NCBI RefSeq assembly: GCF_022867885.1
Contig: NZ_JALIFP010000009.1
Location: 79,110-143,109 of the forward strand
Reading direction: 5' to 3'
Source: Lederbergia sp. NSJ-179
Lineage (GTDB): Bacteria; Bacillota; Bacilli; Bacillales; Bacillaceae_C
DNA: 64,000 nucleotides
The position numbers were made by a program, and so were the translations under genes. The notes under the pieces are model-generated. The model did no database searches, was not told where the DNA came from, and worked only from the letters and a program-made list of their open reading frames with translations. Positions 19,107 through 27,073 of the stretch are shown one piece after another (position 1 is the stretch's first letter; the number at the start of each line of letters is the position of its first letter).

Positions 19107-20482
19107 TATTCGACAACTCCTTTAAATGCTATGTTATTTCTGCTATAACTGATATAAATAACGATACCGCTGATCAACCAAGCCAAGAACAAGAGATACT
19201 CAATTCCGTGTAATGAAATCGGCGTCCCGGGAATAATCATCAGCAAAGTTAAAATACTGGAAAAAAATGTGGCGATATAACTCATGATGATCCCGCCGGG
19301 AGGGCGATAGGGTCTATGTAAGTTCGGCTTTTTCTTATATAGCTGAACACTGCTCAAAGACATGAAGAACCAGGCAATAAGAAATGAAATCCCGCCCATC
19401 ACGATAAAGGGTGATAAAATCCCTTGTCCGAGAAATATACCAAAAATAGTAATTACCAGCATAAATAGTAATGCATTCTTCGGTGTTTTATTGTGCTGAT
19501 CAAGTTTAGACAGTGCCTTTGGCAGAAAACCCGCTTCTGAAAATGACTGAATTAAACGACTGCCAGCAAATAAAAAGCCATTAAACGTAGTGATGACACC
19601 AAGCAATACGCCAAAAACAATAATGATCGTTAAAAACTTAGAACCTGTTGCTGCTTCAAATGCTGAAATCAGTGGTAGCTCTCCCAAATTCACAAGTTCC
19701 TCTGCAGGCATGATAAAACTGGAAGCCAACACGATAACCGAATATAGCAAACTACCAGCAATAATAGTACCTACAATCGCCTTACCCAGATTTGCTCTAT
19801 TTATATTAGAGCCAACTTCATTTTGAGCTTTAGGAATCGTGTCAAAACCATTCATAAAAAATAAGATGGAAGCAATTGCTGTTGCCACACCGCTTATTGT
19901 TCCCGATTCAGATGTTATTGGAGACATGTTTTCACTCGACCCTGCCATAAACCCGCCAATGATAAACACAAAGAATGTTGCAATCATCATCCAAGTTGCA
20001 ACGTTTTGAAATTTACTTGATTGCTTTACACCTTTGTAATTTAAGTACACGATGATCGTAACCATGATTAAACTCACAATTAAATGAGGAAGATAGATGA
20101 CCGAACCAAATAACGAGTACAGAGGAATAGCGTTCATCGATGGAAATAAATACGAAGTAAGCGCAGCGACCGACACTGCCACCCAGGGTAAAATAATTAA
20201 ATACCCCAATATTAAAAACCACCCGCAAACAAAAGCAGAGAGCTTGCCGACAGCTAAATATGTATACGCATATTCTCCACCTGAAACCTTTAAGCTGGAC
20301 GTGAGTTCACCGTAGACAAAGCCAATTGGAATAATCATCAACATCGTCACTAATATGGCGATGATTGCTCCGATACTGCCTGCGGCCGACATCCATGCAG
20401 GTATGGATATCACCCACCCTATCCCGATCATACTTCCAAACGCAAGGGCAAAAAAATCTTTGCCCGACATTCCATCCTTCAT
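19106..20482 (-). CDS. APC-superfamily amino acid/amine permease
   Basis: 458 residues with about 12 hydrophobic helices. The first helix SMIGIGWVISIPAWMSAAGS carries the glycine-rich substrate motif of the amino acid-polyamine-organocation superfamily. AGAGGTGG stands 4-5 bases before the ATG. It is coupled by a one-base overlap to the ureohydrolase, so the likely cargo is an amino acid or guanidino compound (for example arginine, agmatine or guanidinobutyrate); this is inference from context. I saw no guanidine riboswitch in 20483-20692, which appears to hold only an AT-rich promoter-like stretch. Confidence 0.82.
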   Translation of the reverse strand: MKDGMSGKDFFALAFGSMIGIGWVISIPAWMSAAGSIGAIIAILVTMLMIIPIGFVYGELTSSLKVSGGEYAYTYLAVGKLSAFVCGWFLILGYLIILPWVAVSVAALTSYLFPSMNAIPLYSLFGSVIYLPHLIVSLIMVTIIVYLNYKGVKQSSKFQNVATWMMIATFFVFIIGGFMAGSSENMSPITSESGTISGVATAIASILFFMNGFDTIPKAQNEVGSNINRANLGKAIVGTIIAGSLLYSVIVLASSFIMPAEELVNLGELPLISAFEAATGSKFLTIIIVFGVLLGVITTFNGFLFAGSRLIQSFSEAGFLPKALSKLDQHNKTPKNALLFMLVITIFGIFLGQGILSPFIVMGGISFLIAWFFMSLSSVQLYKKKPNLHRPYRPPGGIIMSYIATFFSSILTLLMIIPGTPISLHGIEYLLFLAWLISGIVIYISYSRNNIAFKGVVE

Positions 20483-20691
20483 TAAACCACCTCTAAGTTA
20501 TAATTATACCTAATTATAAATAAATATTCAGATGAAGACAATCATAAAATGAAACTTCAATCAGTGCAAGGTGCTCGATCTTTTTGGGAGCAGAAAAAAT
20601 GAGTACAATCAGTGGAGAAGTTAAGGAGTGTTATGATTTTTCGTTACAACCAAACCGATTAATAATTTGGACAACTTAAACCTGTATGGCA

Positions 20692-20728
20692 AAAAAGACT
20701 AGATACGATTAGTTCCAGTCTTTTGAAT
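20692..20728 (-). terminator. Terminator after the DUF2200 gene
   Basis: AAAAGACT (20694-20701) and AGTCTTTT (20717-20724) with additional internal pairs; on the minus strand the hairpin ends in six U residues. It separates the DUF2200 gene from the permease-ureohydrolase pair. Confidence 0.6.
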
Positions 20729-20798
20729 GATTAATGCCTATTGCCGCACTATAATCTTTTTACTATTCCACTTTTTCAGCCGTGCAGGGTCCTATATA

Positions 20799-21149
20799 TT
20801 ATTTCCGCAAAATCTTCTCCATCGCTTTTCCCTTTGCCAGCTCATCAATCAGCTTATCCAAATAACGAATTTCCCGCATGGTCGGTTCTTCAATGTCTTC
20901 CACCCGGACACCGCAAATCACGCCTTTGATTAAATCCCGTGAAGGATTCAGCCGAGGAGCTTCCGCAAAGAAGGTCTCAAAGTCCGTTTCTTTTTCCAGT
21001 TGCGTTTCTAGATCTTCCTGACTATATCCTGTCAACCAGCGGATGATTTCATCCACTTCCGCCTTTGTACGTCCTTTTTTCTCAGCCTTCGCAACATAAT
21101 GAGGATAGACACTTGCGAAACTCATTGCATAGATTCGATGTTTGGCCAT
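20799..21149 (-). CDS. DUF2200 family protein
   Basis: 116 residues, soluble and charged, beginning [21 protein letters not shown], with [20 protein letters not shown] and [21 protein letters not shown], the conserved core of the DUF2200 family. Strong ribosome site GGAGG 6 bases before the ATG. Transcribed alone. Function unknown; nothing in its neighbours points to a role. Confidence 0.85.
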   Translation of the reverse strand: MAKHRIYAMSFASVYPHYVAKAEKKGRTKAEVDEIIRWLTGYSQEDLETQLEKETDFETFFAEAPRLNPSRDLIKGVICGVRVEDIEEPTMREIRYLDKLIDELAKGKAMEKILRK

Positions 21150-21316
21150 AATATACCTCCGTTTATATGGTTTTCATTATTTTATCACAAAAATAGGTCA
21201 GCTCGTAGCACATAACGGATGGACATTTCTATTTTCTAAAGGAATGGATGGACCCTAATGTTGGAATGATCATTCCTCATTACCTCCATGTAATCGTTCT
21301 TCTCCTTTTCTAGGAA

Positions 21317-21563
21317 CAAAAGCGCAGGCGCCTTGGAATAGGGAAGAACGGCTAAAGACGCGACGTCCTGTCGCAACGCCGTCCTGACCCGCATCCTGCG
21401 GCCCCCCGACAAGCAAATGTTCCTGAGCCTAGGAAGGGCGATCTATCCCTTCATAGGCTCAGGGTTATTGATTGGAAGAACGGCTAAAGACGCGACGTCC
21501 TGTCGCGACGCCGATGGACTCGCATCCTACGAGTCTCTCGGGGCTAGGCGCTGGAGCTGGATG
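21317..21563 (+). repeat. GC-rich structured repeat R2 (inverted relative to R1)
   Basis: The core at 21344-21469 matches R1 but on the opposite strand (AGAACGGCTAAAGACGCGAC ... CCGTCCTGACCCGCATCCTG ... CAAATGTTCCTGAGCCTAG ... GGCTCAGGGTTATT). It is longer than R1: the block GGAAGAACGGCTAAAGACG is repeated at 21342 and 21473, and the end GGGGCTAGGCGCTGGAGC is a palindrome-rich tail of the kind common in Bacillaceae intergenic repeats. With the T-box tail it fills most of the 505-base gap 21150-21654; the rest holds only a GGAATGATCATTCC palindrome at 21263-21276. Confidence 0.75.
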
Positions 21564-21565
21564 CC

Positions 21566-21612
21566 AAAGGACGAGGAACCGTGGTCCCATCTTTATTAAG
21601 CTGAAAATTGTG
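21566..21612 (-). promoter_or_regulatory. Orphan T-box 3' tail (remnant)
   Basis: On the minus strand TTTTCAGCTTAATAAAG followed by ATGGGACCACGGTTCC and CTCGTCCTTT nearly duplicates the antiterminator region of the distal trpE T-box (TTTCAGCTAATAAAG, then GTGGTACCACGGTCC). No Stem I, specifier or terminator U-run is visible and no gene follows on that strand, so it is a non-functional fragment attached to repeat R2. Confidence 0.65.
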
Positions 21613-21654
21613 ATTGTTTTTGATTCTATTTAAAATTGCTCAAAATGGCAATCT

Positions 21655-22818
21655 TTATTTTCCTAACATTAACCGATGATTATGGAACATTTTACTCGCC
21701 ACTGGAAATAAAATCGCGATACAGACAAGATAGCTACCGATCGCAATCGCAAGGCCACTCCCTGAAAGCTGCCCGTTAAAAGCATCTTGGACAAATAAAA
21801 ACAAATTCATAACTGGCGCAGCATATAAAGCGAGATGATGAGAATCTCCTAAAAAGAACATAAACATGATCGGTAGGACCATCACCCCAATGATAGGCGT
21901 AATATAATAGCCTGCCTCTTTCACAGAATTGGCTAACATACTTAAAATCATTTCTAGTTCCGCTATAAAAATGGCAAACATCGAGATTAAGACAACTCCC
22001 ATGAAGATAAAGAGAAGTGGATGTTCGATCGCCACCATTCCCTTTTTCAATTCCGTTGTGAAATTCATTAGCCCACTAAGCAAACCAATACATAATACTC
22101 CGGTAAAAATCCCAAGTAGAGAAATGGTCATCCATTTGGCTAATAATATTTTAACCGGCTTCACAGGAGTAATAAGTAAAGCTTCAATCGTTTTCTTCTC
22201 TTTTTCCCCTGCAAACAGCTCTGTAGCTGAAGGGTAAGAACCATTGGCGATGGCGATCGGAATCAATAATGGGATCAACATAGCGAGCATAAAGGAGGCC
22301 ATTGCATCATCTTCATTTTTGGTTGTTTGCGGTTCAACTTGAAAGACATCCAATACATTTGGGTCGATCTCACTTTTCACCATCCGCTCTTGAACCACTT
22401 CATTCTGCCAATTCGCAAAGACTGCTTGAATCAAACTCCATGCCCCGGATGATTCTTGATTACCCGGATCAAAATAAACGCGTACAGATACTGGAGTTTG
22501 CTTTGCAAGACCTTCCTCCCAATCTCCATTCATTTCAATCCCAGCCTGAACCTTCCCATCATTCATCGCTTTCTGAACATCGGCATATTTTTCAATTGTC
22601 ACATTAGGCAAAGATGTCTGCAGTTTTTCAATCAATTGGTCCTCCGCATTCTCTTCAACAGCCAGCGTAAACTCTGTGTCATCACTAGCGGTTAAAAGTT
22701 TATCATAAAAAAAAGTCAGAGCCGCCATCAAAAAAAATGGTAGCAAAATTAATAACGTGATACTTCTTTTATCCCGTAAGACATCTTTCATCTCTTTTAA
22801 AAAAATCGTCTTAAACAT
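21655..22818 (-). CDS. natB: ABC-2 type permease, NatB-like sodium exporter
   Basis: 387 residues: one N-terminal helix (residues ~23-40), a large extracellular domain, then about five helices, including LMANSVKEAGYYITPIIG of the NatB/ABC-2 family. It overlaps natA by 8 bases. With NatA it would expel Na+ as in B. subtilis. The divergent LytTR regulator/kinase pair is the same genetic arrangement as natKR-natAB, which supports the call. AAGGGGGGA precedes the ATG. Confidence 0.85.
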   Translation of the reverse strand: MFKTIFLKEMKDVLRDKRSITLLILLPFFLMAALTFFYDKLLTASDDTEFTLAVEENAEDQLIEKLQTSLPNVTIEKYADVQKAMNDGKVQAGIEMNGDWEEGLAKQTPVSVRVYFDPGNQESSGAWSLIQAVFANWQNEVVQERMVKSEIDPNVLDVFQVEPQTTKNEDDAMASFMLAMLIPLLIPIAIANGSYPSATELFAGEKEKKTIEALLITPVKPVKILLAKWMTISLLGIFTGVLCIGLLSGLMNFTTELKKGMVAIEHPLLFIFMGVVLISMFAIFIAELEMILSMLANSVKEAGYYITPIIGVMVLPIMFMFFLGDSHHLALYAAPVMNLFLFVQDAFNGQLSGSGLAIAIGSYLVCIAILFPVASKMFHNHRLMLGK

Positions 22819-23557
22819 AAAGATCCCCCCTTACAATCTTGGAAGTAAATAGATAATTGAGATCCCGACTATTTTCTTTTTCATACAATTCTTCCAAGCT
22901 GCCCTCATAAACAATTTGCCCTTTATGCATCATGATCAAGTCATCGCATAGTTGAGAAATTTCATCCATAATATGGGTAGAGAAAATAATCGTTTTCCCT
23001 TCCCCTTTATATTGGTAAATAAATTCTCGAAAAATATTGGAAGACGTAATATCCAATCCCGTTGTCGGCTCATCAAATAAGACAATATCCGGGTCATGAA
23101 TCAATGTCCGAGCGATTGCTACTTTTTGCTTCATTCCTTTTGAAAAACCTTCCACTTTTCGATCTAAGAATTTCCTCATCCCAAACCGTTTTGCTAACAT
23201 GTCAATCCGGTTTTTTATATCATGAGCAGACATGCCATACAGACTACCAAAATATTCAAGATTCTCACGGGCTGTTAATCGATTATAAAGCCCCGTTTCC
23301 GATCCGAACAACACCCCAAGCCGACGCCGTACCTTTTCTTTATTTGTATAAATATTCTCTCCATCCACGATAATCGTTCCTTCATCCGGCTCAATTAACG
23401 TGCATAACATCCTTAACAGTGTTGTCTTACCTGCCCCATTTTCACCAATCAGCCCAACCACATTTCCTTCTTTTATACGAAGCGAAACATAATCAACCGC
23501 TTTAACCAACTGCTTTTTATCTTTAAATTGCTTAGAAACTTGGTCGATGACAATCAT
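22811..23557 (-). CDS. natA: ABC transporter ATPase, NatA-like
   Basis: 248 residues with Walker A GENGAGKTT, signature FSKGMKQKVAIARTL, Walker B IVLFDEPTTGLD and the switch histidine FSTHIMDE. This is the drug/sodium-export ATPase subtype that pairs with ABC-2 permeases. ATG at 23557 follows GAGGGGG. The promoter region carries direct repeats that fit the divergent LytTR regulator. Confidence 0.88.
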   Translation of the reverse strand: MIVIDQVSKQFKDKKQLVKAVDYVSLRIKEGNVVGLIGENGAGKTTLLRMLCTLIEPDEGTIIVDGENIYTNKEKVRRRLGVLFGSETGLYNRLTARENLEYFGSLYGMSAHDIKNRIDMLAKRFGMRKFLDRKVEGFSKGMKQKVAIARTLIHDPDIVLFDEPTTGLDITSSNIFREFIYQYKGEGKTIIFSTHIMDEISQLCDDLIMMHKGQIVYEGSLEELYEKENSRDLNYLFTSKIVRGDLYV

Positions 23558-23588
23558 TTCATTTTCCCCCTCATTTCTTATTACCTAT

Positions 23589-23665
23589 ATTGTAAGGGGT
23601 AAAAGCATTCTAGTCTGCTATCTTGTCGCAAAGAGGAACTTACTTGTCGCGAAAAGGACTTATTG
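23589..23665 (-). promoter_or_regulatory. natAB promoter with LytTR-type direct repeats
   Basis: CTTGTCGCA at 23622-23630 and CTTGTCGCG at 23643-23651 (extended to RAARAGGA-CTTA) are direct repeats 21 bases apart. This is the spacing expected for LytTR-domain regulators, which bind two 9-bp repeats one face apart. On the natA strand a -10 TACAAT (23594-23589) is present with no good -35, and the repeats sit just upstream, consistent with activation by NatR. Confidence 0.65.
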
Positions 23666-23733
23666 CAGAATGGAATGCTCTCTGTCATCAAATAGATTAT
23701 AATGGAGAGAGATTTTCCAAAGGGGTTTTTGCG

Positions 23734-24432
23734 ATGAAAGTGGGGATTGTCGATGATCGCCAAATGGATTTAGATAAATTGACATTTATTCTACAAGAAG
23801 AAGCGGATGTGGAACTCGTATTTGCGACAACTGATTCCGAGGTAGCGTACCAGGAAATCCAGAAAAAAAAGATTGAGTTATTAATAGCAGATATTGAAAT
23901 GCCTGGTATTTCAGGTTATGAACTAGCGGACTTTATCCAAACACATGGTCTTTTGATTTCCGTCATTTTTGTGACCGCCAAAAGTGGTTATGCGGTTCAT
24001 GCCTTTGAATTAAATGTTCATGATTATATTTTAAAACCATACACAAAAGAGCGACTGCAACAAGCCCTGGCTCGTTTTCGCGAAAAGCAACATGCCGGCA
24101 ATCTAACGGGTCGGCTTGTCCTCAGGCAAAAAGGGCATATTGCAATGGTTCCGAAGAAGGATATTATTTTTGCCGAACGCACCGGGAGATCGACAACGAT
24201 TTACACGGTTGATGAGGAACATATGACCTATTTATCAATGAATGAGTTGGAAGCTAGCCTCAGGGAAAATAACTTTATTCGTTCTCATCGTTCCTTTCTC
24301 ATCAATCTCCACTTTGTGAAAAGTTTTTCGGTCTATACAAAAAAATCATACAGCGTTACGTTTGATGGTACGAAAAAAATAGCGATGTTAACAAAAGATA
24401 AAATGGATTATTTGCAGAAGTATTATTTTTGA
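23734..24432 (+). CDS. natR: LytTR-family response regulator, NatR-like
   Basis: 232 residues: receiver domain (MKVGIVDDRQMDLDKL; phospho-acceptor Asp in LLIADIEMPG near residue 54; conserved Lys in YILKPY near residue 103) followed by a LytTR DNA-binding domain with FAERTGRSTTIYT and RSHRSFLINL. The start at 23734 has AAAGGGG 9 bases before it; an upstream in-frame start at 23623 would run through the promoter repeats and is rejected. Divergent from natAB, its likely target. Followed by its kinase 9 bases later. Confidence 0.87.
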   Translation: MKVGIVDDRQMDLDKLTFILQEEADVELVFATTDSEVAYQEIQKKKIELLIADIEMPGISGYELADFIQTHGLLISVIFVTAKSGYAVHAFELNVHDYILKPYTKERLQQALARFREKQHAGNLTGRLVLRQKGHIAMVPKKDIIFAERTGRSTTIYTVDEEHMTYLSMNELEASLRENNFIRSHRSFLINLHFVKSFSVYTKKSYSVTFDGTKKIAMLTKDKMDYLQKYYF

Positions 24433-24441
24433 GGTGAAAAG

Positions 24442-25359
24442 ATGGGCAGAATTCTCCTATTCATTCCATGGCTCTTAGCTCTTTGTTGGATGCTGCTAAT
24501 GAAACACTATATTTTGGCATTGCTTATCTTAGTGGTTGCGATGTATCAACTATTTTTCACGAAAGAGGATGAACTCCCCGGTTCATGGAAAGGAATAACA
24601 ATAATCCTGCAACTTTGCTGGTTTGTGGCAAGTTACTGGACAGATAGCCCCTTGCTTCTTATAGGGATGATAATGCAAACTGTCGCCCTGCATATCTATC
24701 AAATTTCCTTCCAAGCTGAGCAACGAAAGACAAGGAAAATGGAGAAAAACTATGAGCAACAAACAACGCTTCTAAATGAGTTAAGAAGACAGCGGCATGA
24801 TTTAGAAAAACACCTATCCGCTATTTTGCATGCAGATACAAACCGACATGAAACGGATAGCTACAAGCAGGAGATCTCTTCACGTTTTACAGAACTAGAT
24901 AAAGTTTTGCATAGTGAATCCAATGTGGTGGCAGGCTGTTTGCATGCCTATTACATGCAAGCAAAGGAAAAAGACGTTTTATTAGACTATCAACTTCATC
25001 AGGCACTCTCTGGATTGCCTTTATCTGAATATGAATTAATCTCCATGATCGGAAATATTTTAGAAAATGCCATTGATGCAGCCGCAGACCTACCCAATGG
25101 AAAAGTATTATTTACCTGCCGAAAACAGAGCGGAATTTTCATCATCATTTGTCAAAACCACACCCTTCCATTGGATGATCGGATTCTTAATCGAATGTAT
25201 ACATCCAAAGCAGAATCAAGCAAAGCTGGAAATCATGAAGGTGTTGGCACTCAAGAGATTAAGCAAATCGTGAAAAGACGTCAGGGAACCCTTGATTTCT
25301 CACTAATCAAGGACCAATTCACTTTAAAAATTAAATTGCCTGATGTTCGAAAGGATTAG
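24442..25359 (+). CDS. natK: Sensor histidine kinase, NatK-like (GHKL type)
   Basis: 305 residues: three to four N-terminal hydrophobic helices (residues ~1-90), a coiled linker, the histidine box RRQRHDLEKH near residue 115, the N-box MIGNILENAIDAA near 198 and the glycine box EGVGTQEIKQIVKRR near 270. This is the HPK10-type layout used with LytTR regulators. GAGGTG precedes the ATG. Signal in B. subtilis is not clear; with NatAB, sodium or membrane stress is plausible. Confidence 0.85.
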   Translation: MGRILLFIPWLLALCWMLLMKHYILALLILVVAMYQLFFTKEDELPGSWKGITIILQLCWFVASYWTDSPLLLIGMIMQTVALHIYQISFQAEQRKTRKMEKNYEQQTTLLNELRRQRHDLEKHLSAILHADTNRHETDSYKQEISSRFTELDKVLHSESNVVAGCLHAYYMQAKEKDVLLDYQLHQALSGLPLSEYELISMIGNILENAIDAAADLPNGKVLFTCRKQSGIFIIICQNHTLPLDDRILNRMYTSKAESSKAGNHEGVGTQEIKQIVKRRQGTLDFSLIKDQFTLKIKLPDVRKD

Positions 25360-25363
25360 AAAA

Positions 25364-26131
25364 ATGGATGTAAAGGTTTTGAAACCAGCAGAAGAAAAAA
25401 GACTGGTAGATGCCTGCCTTTTAGCCGGAAAAATTTTAATGCAATCTGGTGCGGAAACCTACCGAGTCGAAGATACAATGATGCGAATGGCCGCGGCTTG
25501 CGGCTTCTCCGAAAGCCAGAGCTTTGTGACGCCCACTGGAATTATTTTTTCATTAGAAGGTTCTGATTCCTCACAATTCGTTCGCATTAGTCAGCGCGGA
25601 ACCGACCTTGAAAAAATTGCCCGCGTTAATCATATTTCCAGGAAGATGGCAGAAAAAGAACTAGGGTATCAAGAAGCCTTTCAATCCCTTAAAAAATTGG
25701 AAAGAGAAAATCTCTCTTTTCCGATTTGGGTCCAAATTTTTGCCGCGACCATTTCAACAGGGAGCTTTTTAATTATGTTCAAGGGTGTCTGGGCAGACTA
25801 TATACCCGCCATGCTTGTTGGCGGATTAGGTTTTTCTGCTATGCTCCTTATTCATAATCAAACAAAGGTGAAATTCTTTGCTGAATTTACAGCAGCATTT
25901 GTCATTGCTTTACTTTCGCTTTTATTTGTCAGGTTCGGCATTGGGCAGCAACTGGACCTTATCGTCATTGCCTCTGTTATGCCCCTTGTCCCCGGATTGC
26001 TGATTACCAATGCGATCCGGGATTTAATGGCTGGACACTTTGTCGCCGGATTATCCAAGGGAGCGGAAGCCTTACTAACAGCCTTTGCAATCGGAGCAGG
26101 TGTCGCCGTTGTTTATTCCTTATGGCTGTGA
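25364..26131 (+). CDS. ThrE-type exporter, large half (YjjP/DUF1212)
   Basis: About 255 residues: a cytoplasmic N-terminal domain with LMQSGAETYRVEDTMMRMA and VTPTGIIFSLEG, then five hydrophobic helices with VMPLVPGLLITNAIRDLM. This is the N-terminal half of the threonine/serine exporter family, usually working with a small YjjB-like half, found here 390 bases downstream. The start at 25364 (MDVKVLKPAEEK) has AAAGGA 8 bases upstream; the codon at 25343 overlaps the kinase gene. Substrate (amino or organic acid) not determinable. Confidence 0.85.
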   Translation: MDVKVLKPAEEKRLVDACLLAGKILMQSGAETYRVEDTMMRMAAACGFSESQSFVTPTGIIFSLEGSDSSQFVRISQRGTDLEKIARVNHISRKMAEKELGYQEAFQSLKKLERENLSFPIWVQIFAATISTGSFLIMFKGVWADYIPAMLVGGLGFSAMLLIHNQTKVKFFAEFTAAFVIALLSLLFVRFGIGQQLDLIVIASVMPLVPGLLITNAIRDLMAGHFVAGLSKGAEALLTAFAIGAGVAVVYSLWL

Positions 26132-26180
26132 AGGGGATGAAATTCTTGCATGATCGCGGGGGTGCGGAAGTTTTTATTGG

Positions 26181-26453
26181 GGATTGCTGAACTTCGAGAG
26201 GGGATTGCTGAACTTTGGAGGAGGATTGCTGAACTTCCCAGCAGAATTGCTGAACCTCGGGAGGGGATTGCTGAACTTTCCAGCGGAATTGCTGAACCTC
26301 GGGAGGGGATTGCTGAACCTCGGAAGGGGATTGCTGAACTTTCCAGCGGAATTGCCGAACCTCGGGAGGGAATTGCTGAACCTCGGAAGGGGATTGCTGA
26401 ACTTTCCAGCGGAATTGCTGAACTTTTGAGGAAGATTGCTGAACTTCGAATCC
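26181..26453 (+). repeat. Thirteen 21-bp tandem repeats between the ThrE-type halves
   Basis: Thirteen uninterrupted units of 21 bases with core RATTGCTGAACYT. The second half of the unit alternates between CGGGAGG, CCAGCGG and CGGAAGG types. All forward frames are open across the array; one frame encodes a seven-residue repeat GIAELSS/GIAEPRE. A frame from ATG 26150 runs to 26467 (105 residues) but its only ribosome-site candidate (AAGGGG) is 13 bases away. With flanking bases it fills the 387-base gap; no terminator is seen. Confidence 0.93.
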
Positions 26454-26518
26454 AATTGCCGACGTAAGTCCCGGATTCCTTTACAAATATCCTAAAAACA
26501 TAGTTGAGGAGGCACATT

Positions 26519-26974
26519 ATGACCTATTATCTCGCCCACATCGTCCTCAGTCTGATTTCATCGATTGGCTTTGGGATTATTTTTAACGCTCCCCGGAAAG
26601 CTTTGCCCCATTGTGGGCTCGTTGGGATGGGGGGCTGGATGATGTATCTTTGGATGACTGATTCAGGAATTGACATTGTCCAGGCCGCTTTTTGTGGTGC
26701 CTTTGTAGTCGGTTTGATCGGACATATATTAGCTAAATATTATAAAACCCCGATTATTACATTCATCGTTGCCGGCATCATCCCGCTCGTGCCAGGGGGT
26801 ACAGCCTATGATGCCATGCGCCATGTGGTAGGCAATGACTACGCCCAGGCTATTCCACTTGCTACCAAGGCATTCGTTGTCGCTAGTGCCATTGCCATGG
26901 GACTCGTATTTGCGGAAGTGCTTGTGCAATTTTTCTTAAAAATGGGCAAGAAACGGAAGTTAAGAAATAGCTAA
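26519..26974 (+). CDS. ThrE-type exporter, small half (YjjB/DUF3815)
   Basis: About 151 residues with four or five helices and the family segments IIFNAPRKALPHCGLVGMGG and GIIPLVPGGTAYDAMRH, matching the C-terminal half of ThrE exporters. The ATG at 26519 follows GAGGAGG with 7-base spacing; the TTG at 26504 is too far upstream. It almost certainly forms one transporter with the gene at 25364. The tandem-repeat array between them means transcription, if shared, must cross it. Confidence 0.85.
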   Translation: MTYYLAHIVLSLISSIGFGIIFNAPRKALPHCGLVGMGGWMMYLWMTDSGIDIVQAAFCGAFVVGLIGHILAKYYKTPIITFIVAGIIPLVPGGTAYDAMRHVVGNDYAQAIPLATKAFVVASAIAMGLVFAEVLVQFFLKMGKKRKLRNS

Positions 26975-27030
26975 TCTGACTTCCCTTCTTTTTATTTTGG
27001 GCATTCTTAAGCGACAAAACTTTTCAGGAG

Positions 27031-27061
27031 GAAAAGGGCGGTCATTTAAACGATCCGCCCC
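27031..27061 (-). terminator. Terminator after nadA
   Basis: GGGCGG (27036-27041) and CCGCCC (27055-27060) form a GC-rich stem followed by UUUU on the minus strand, 13 bases past the nadA stop. Confidence 0.75.
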
Positions 27062-27073
27062 TATTTTAATTAT

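Noticed and set aside
20483..20692. Guanidine riboswitch upstream of the permease-ureohydrolase pair
   Set aside because: I looked for the conserved guanidine aptamer segments and found none; the region is AT-rich with no matching core.
23623..23733. N-terminal extension of natR from 23623
   Set aside because: It would translate the promoter and direct repeats; AAAGGGG before 23734 and the receiver-domain start support the shorter protein.
26181..26453. Tandem repeats as a CRISPR array
   Set aside because: Units are contiguous 21-mers with no unique spacers and no cas genes nearby.
26113..26517. Long open frames on both strands across the 21-bp repeats
   Set aside because: They are open because the repeat length is a multiple of three without stops; no good ribosome site. 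Kept only as a repeat, with peptide coding as a possibility.
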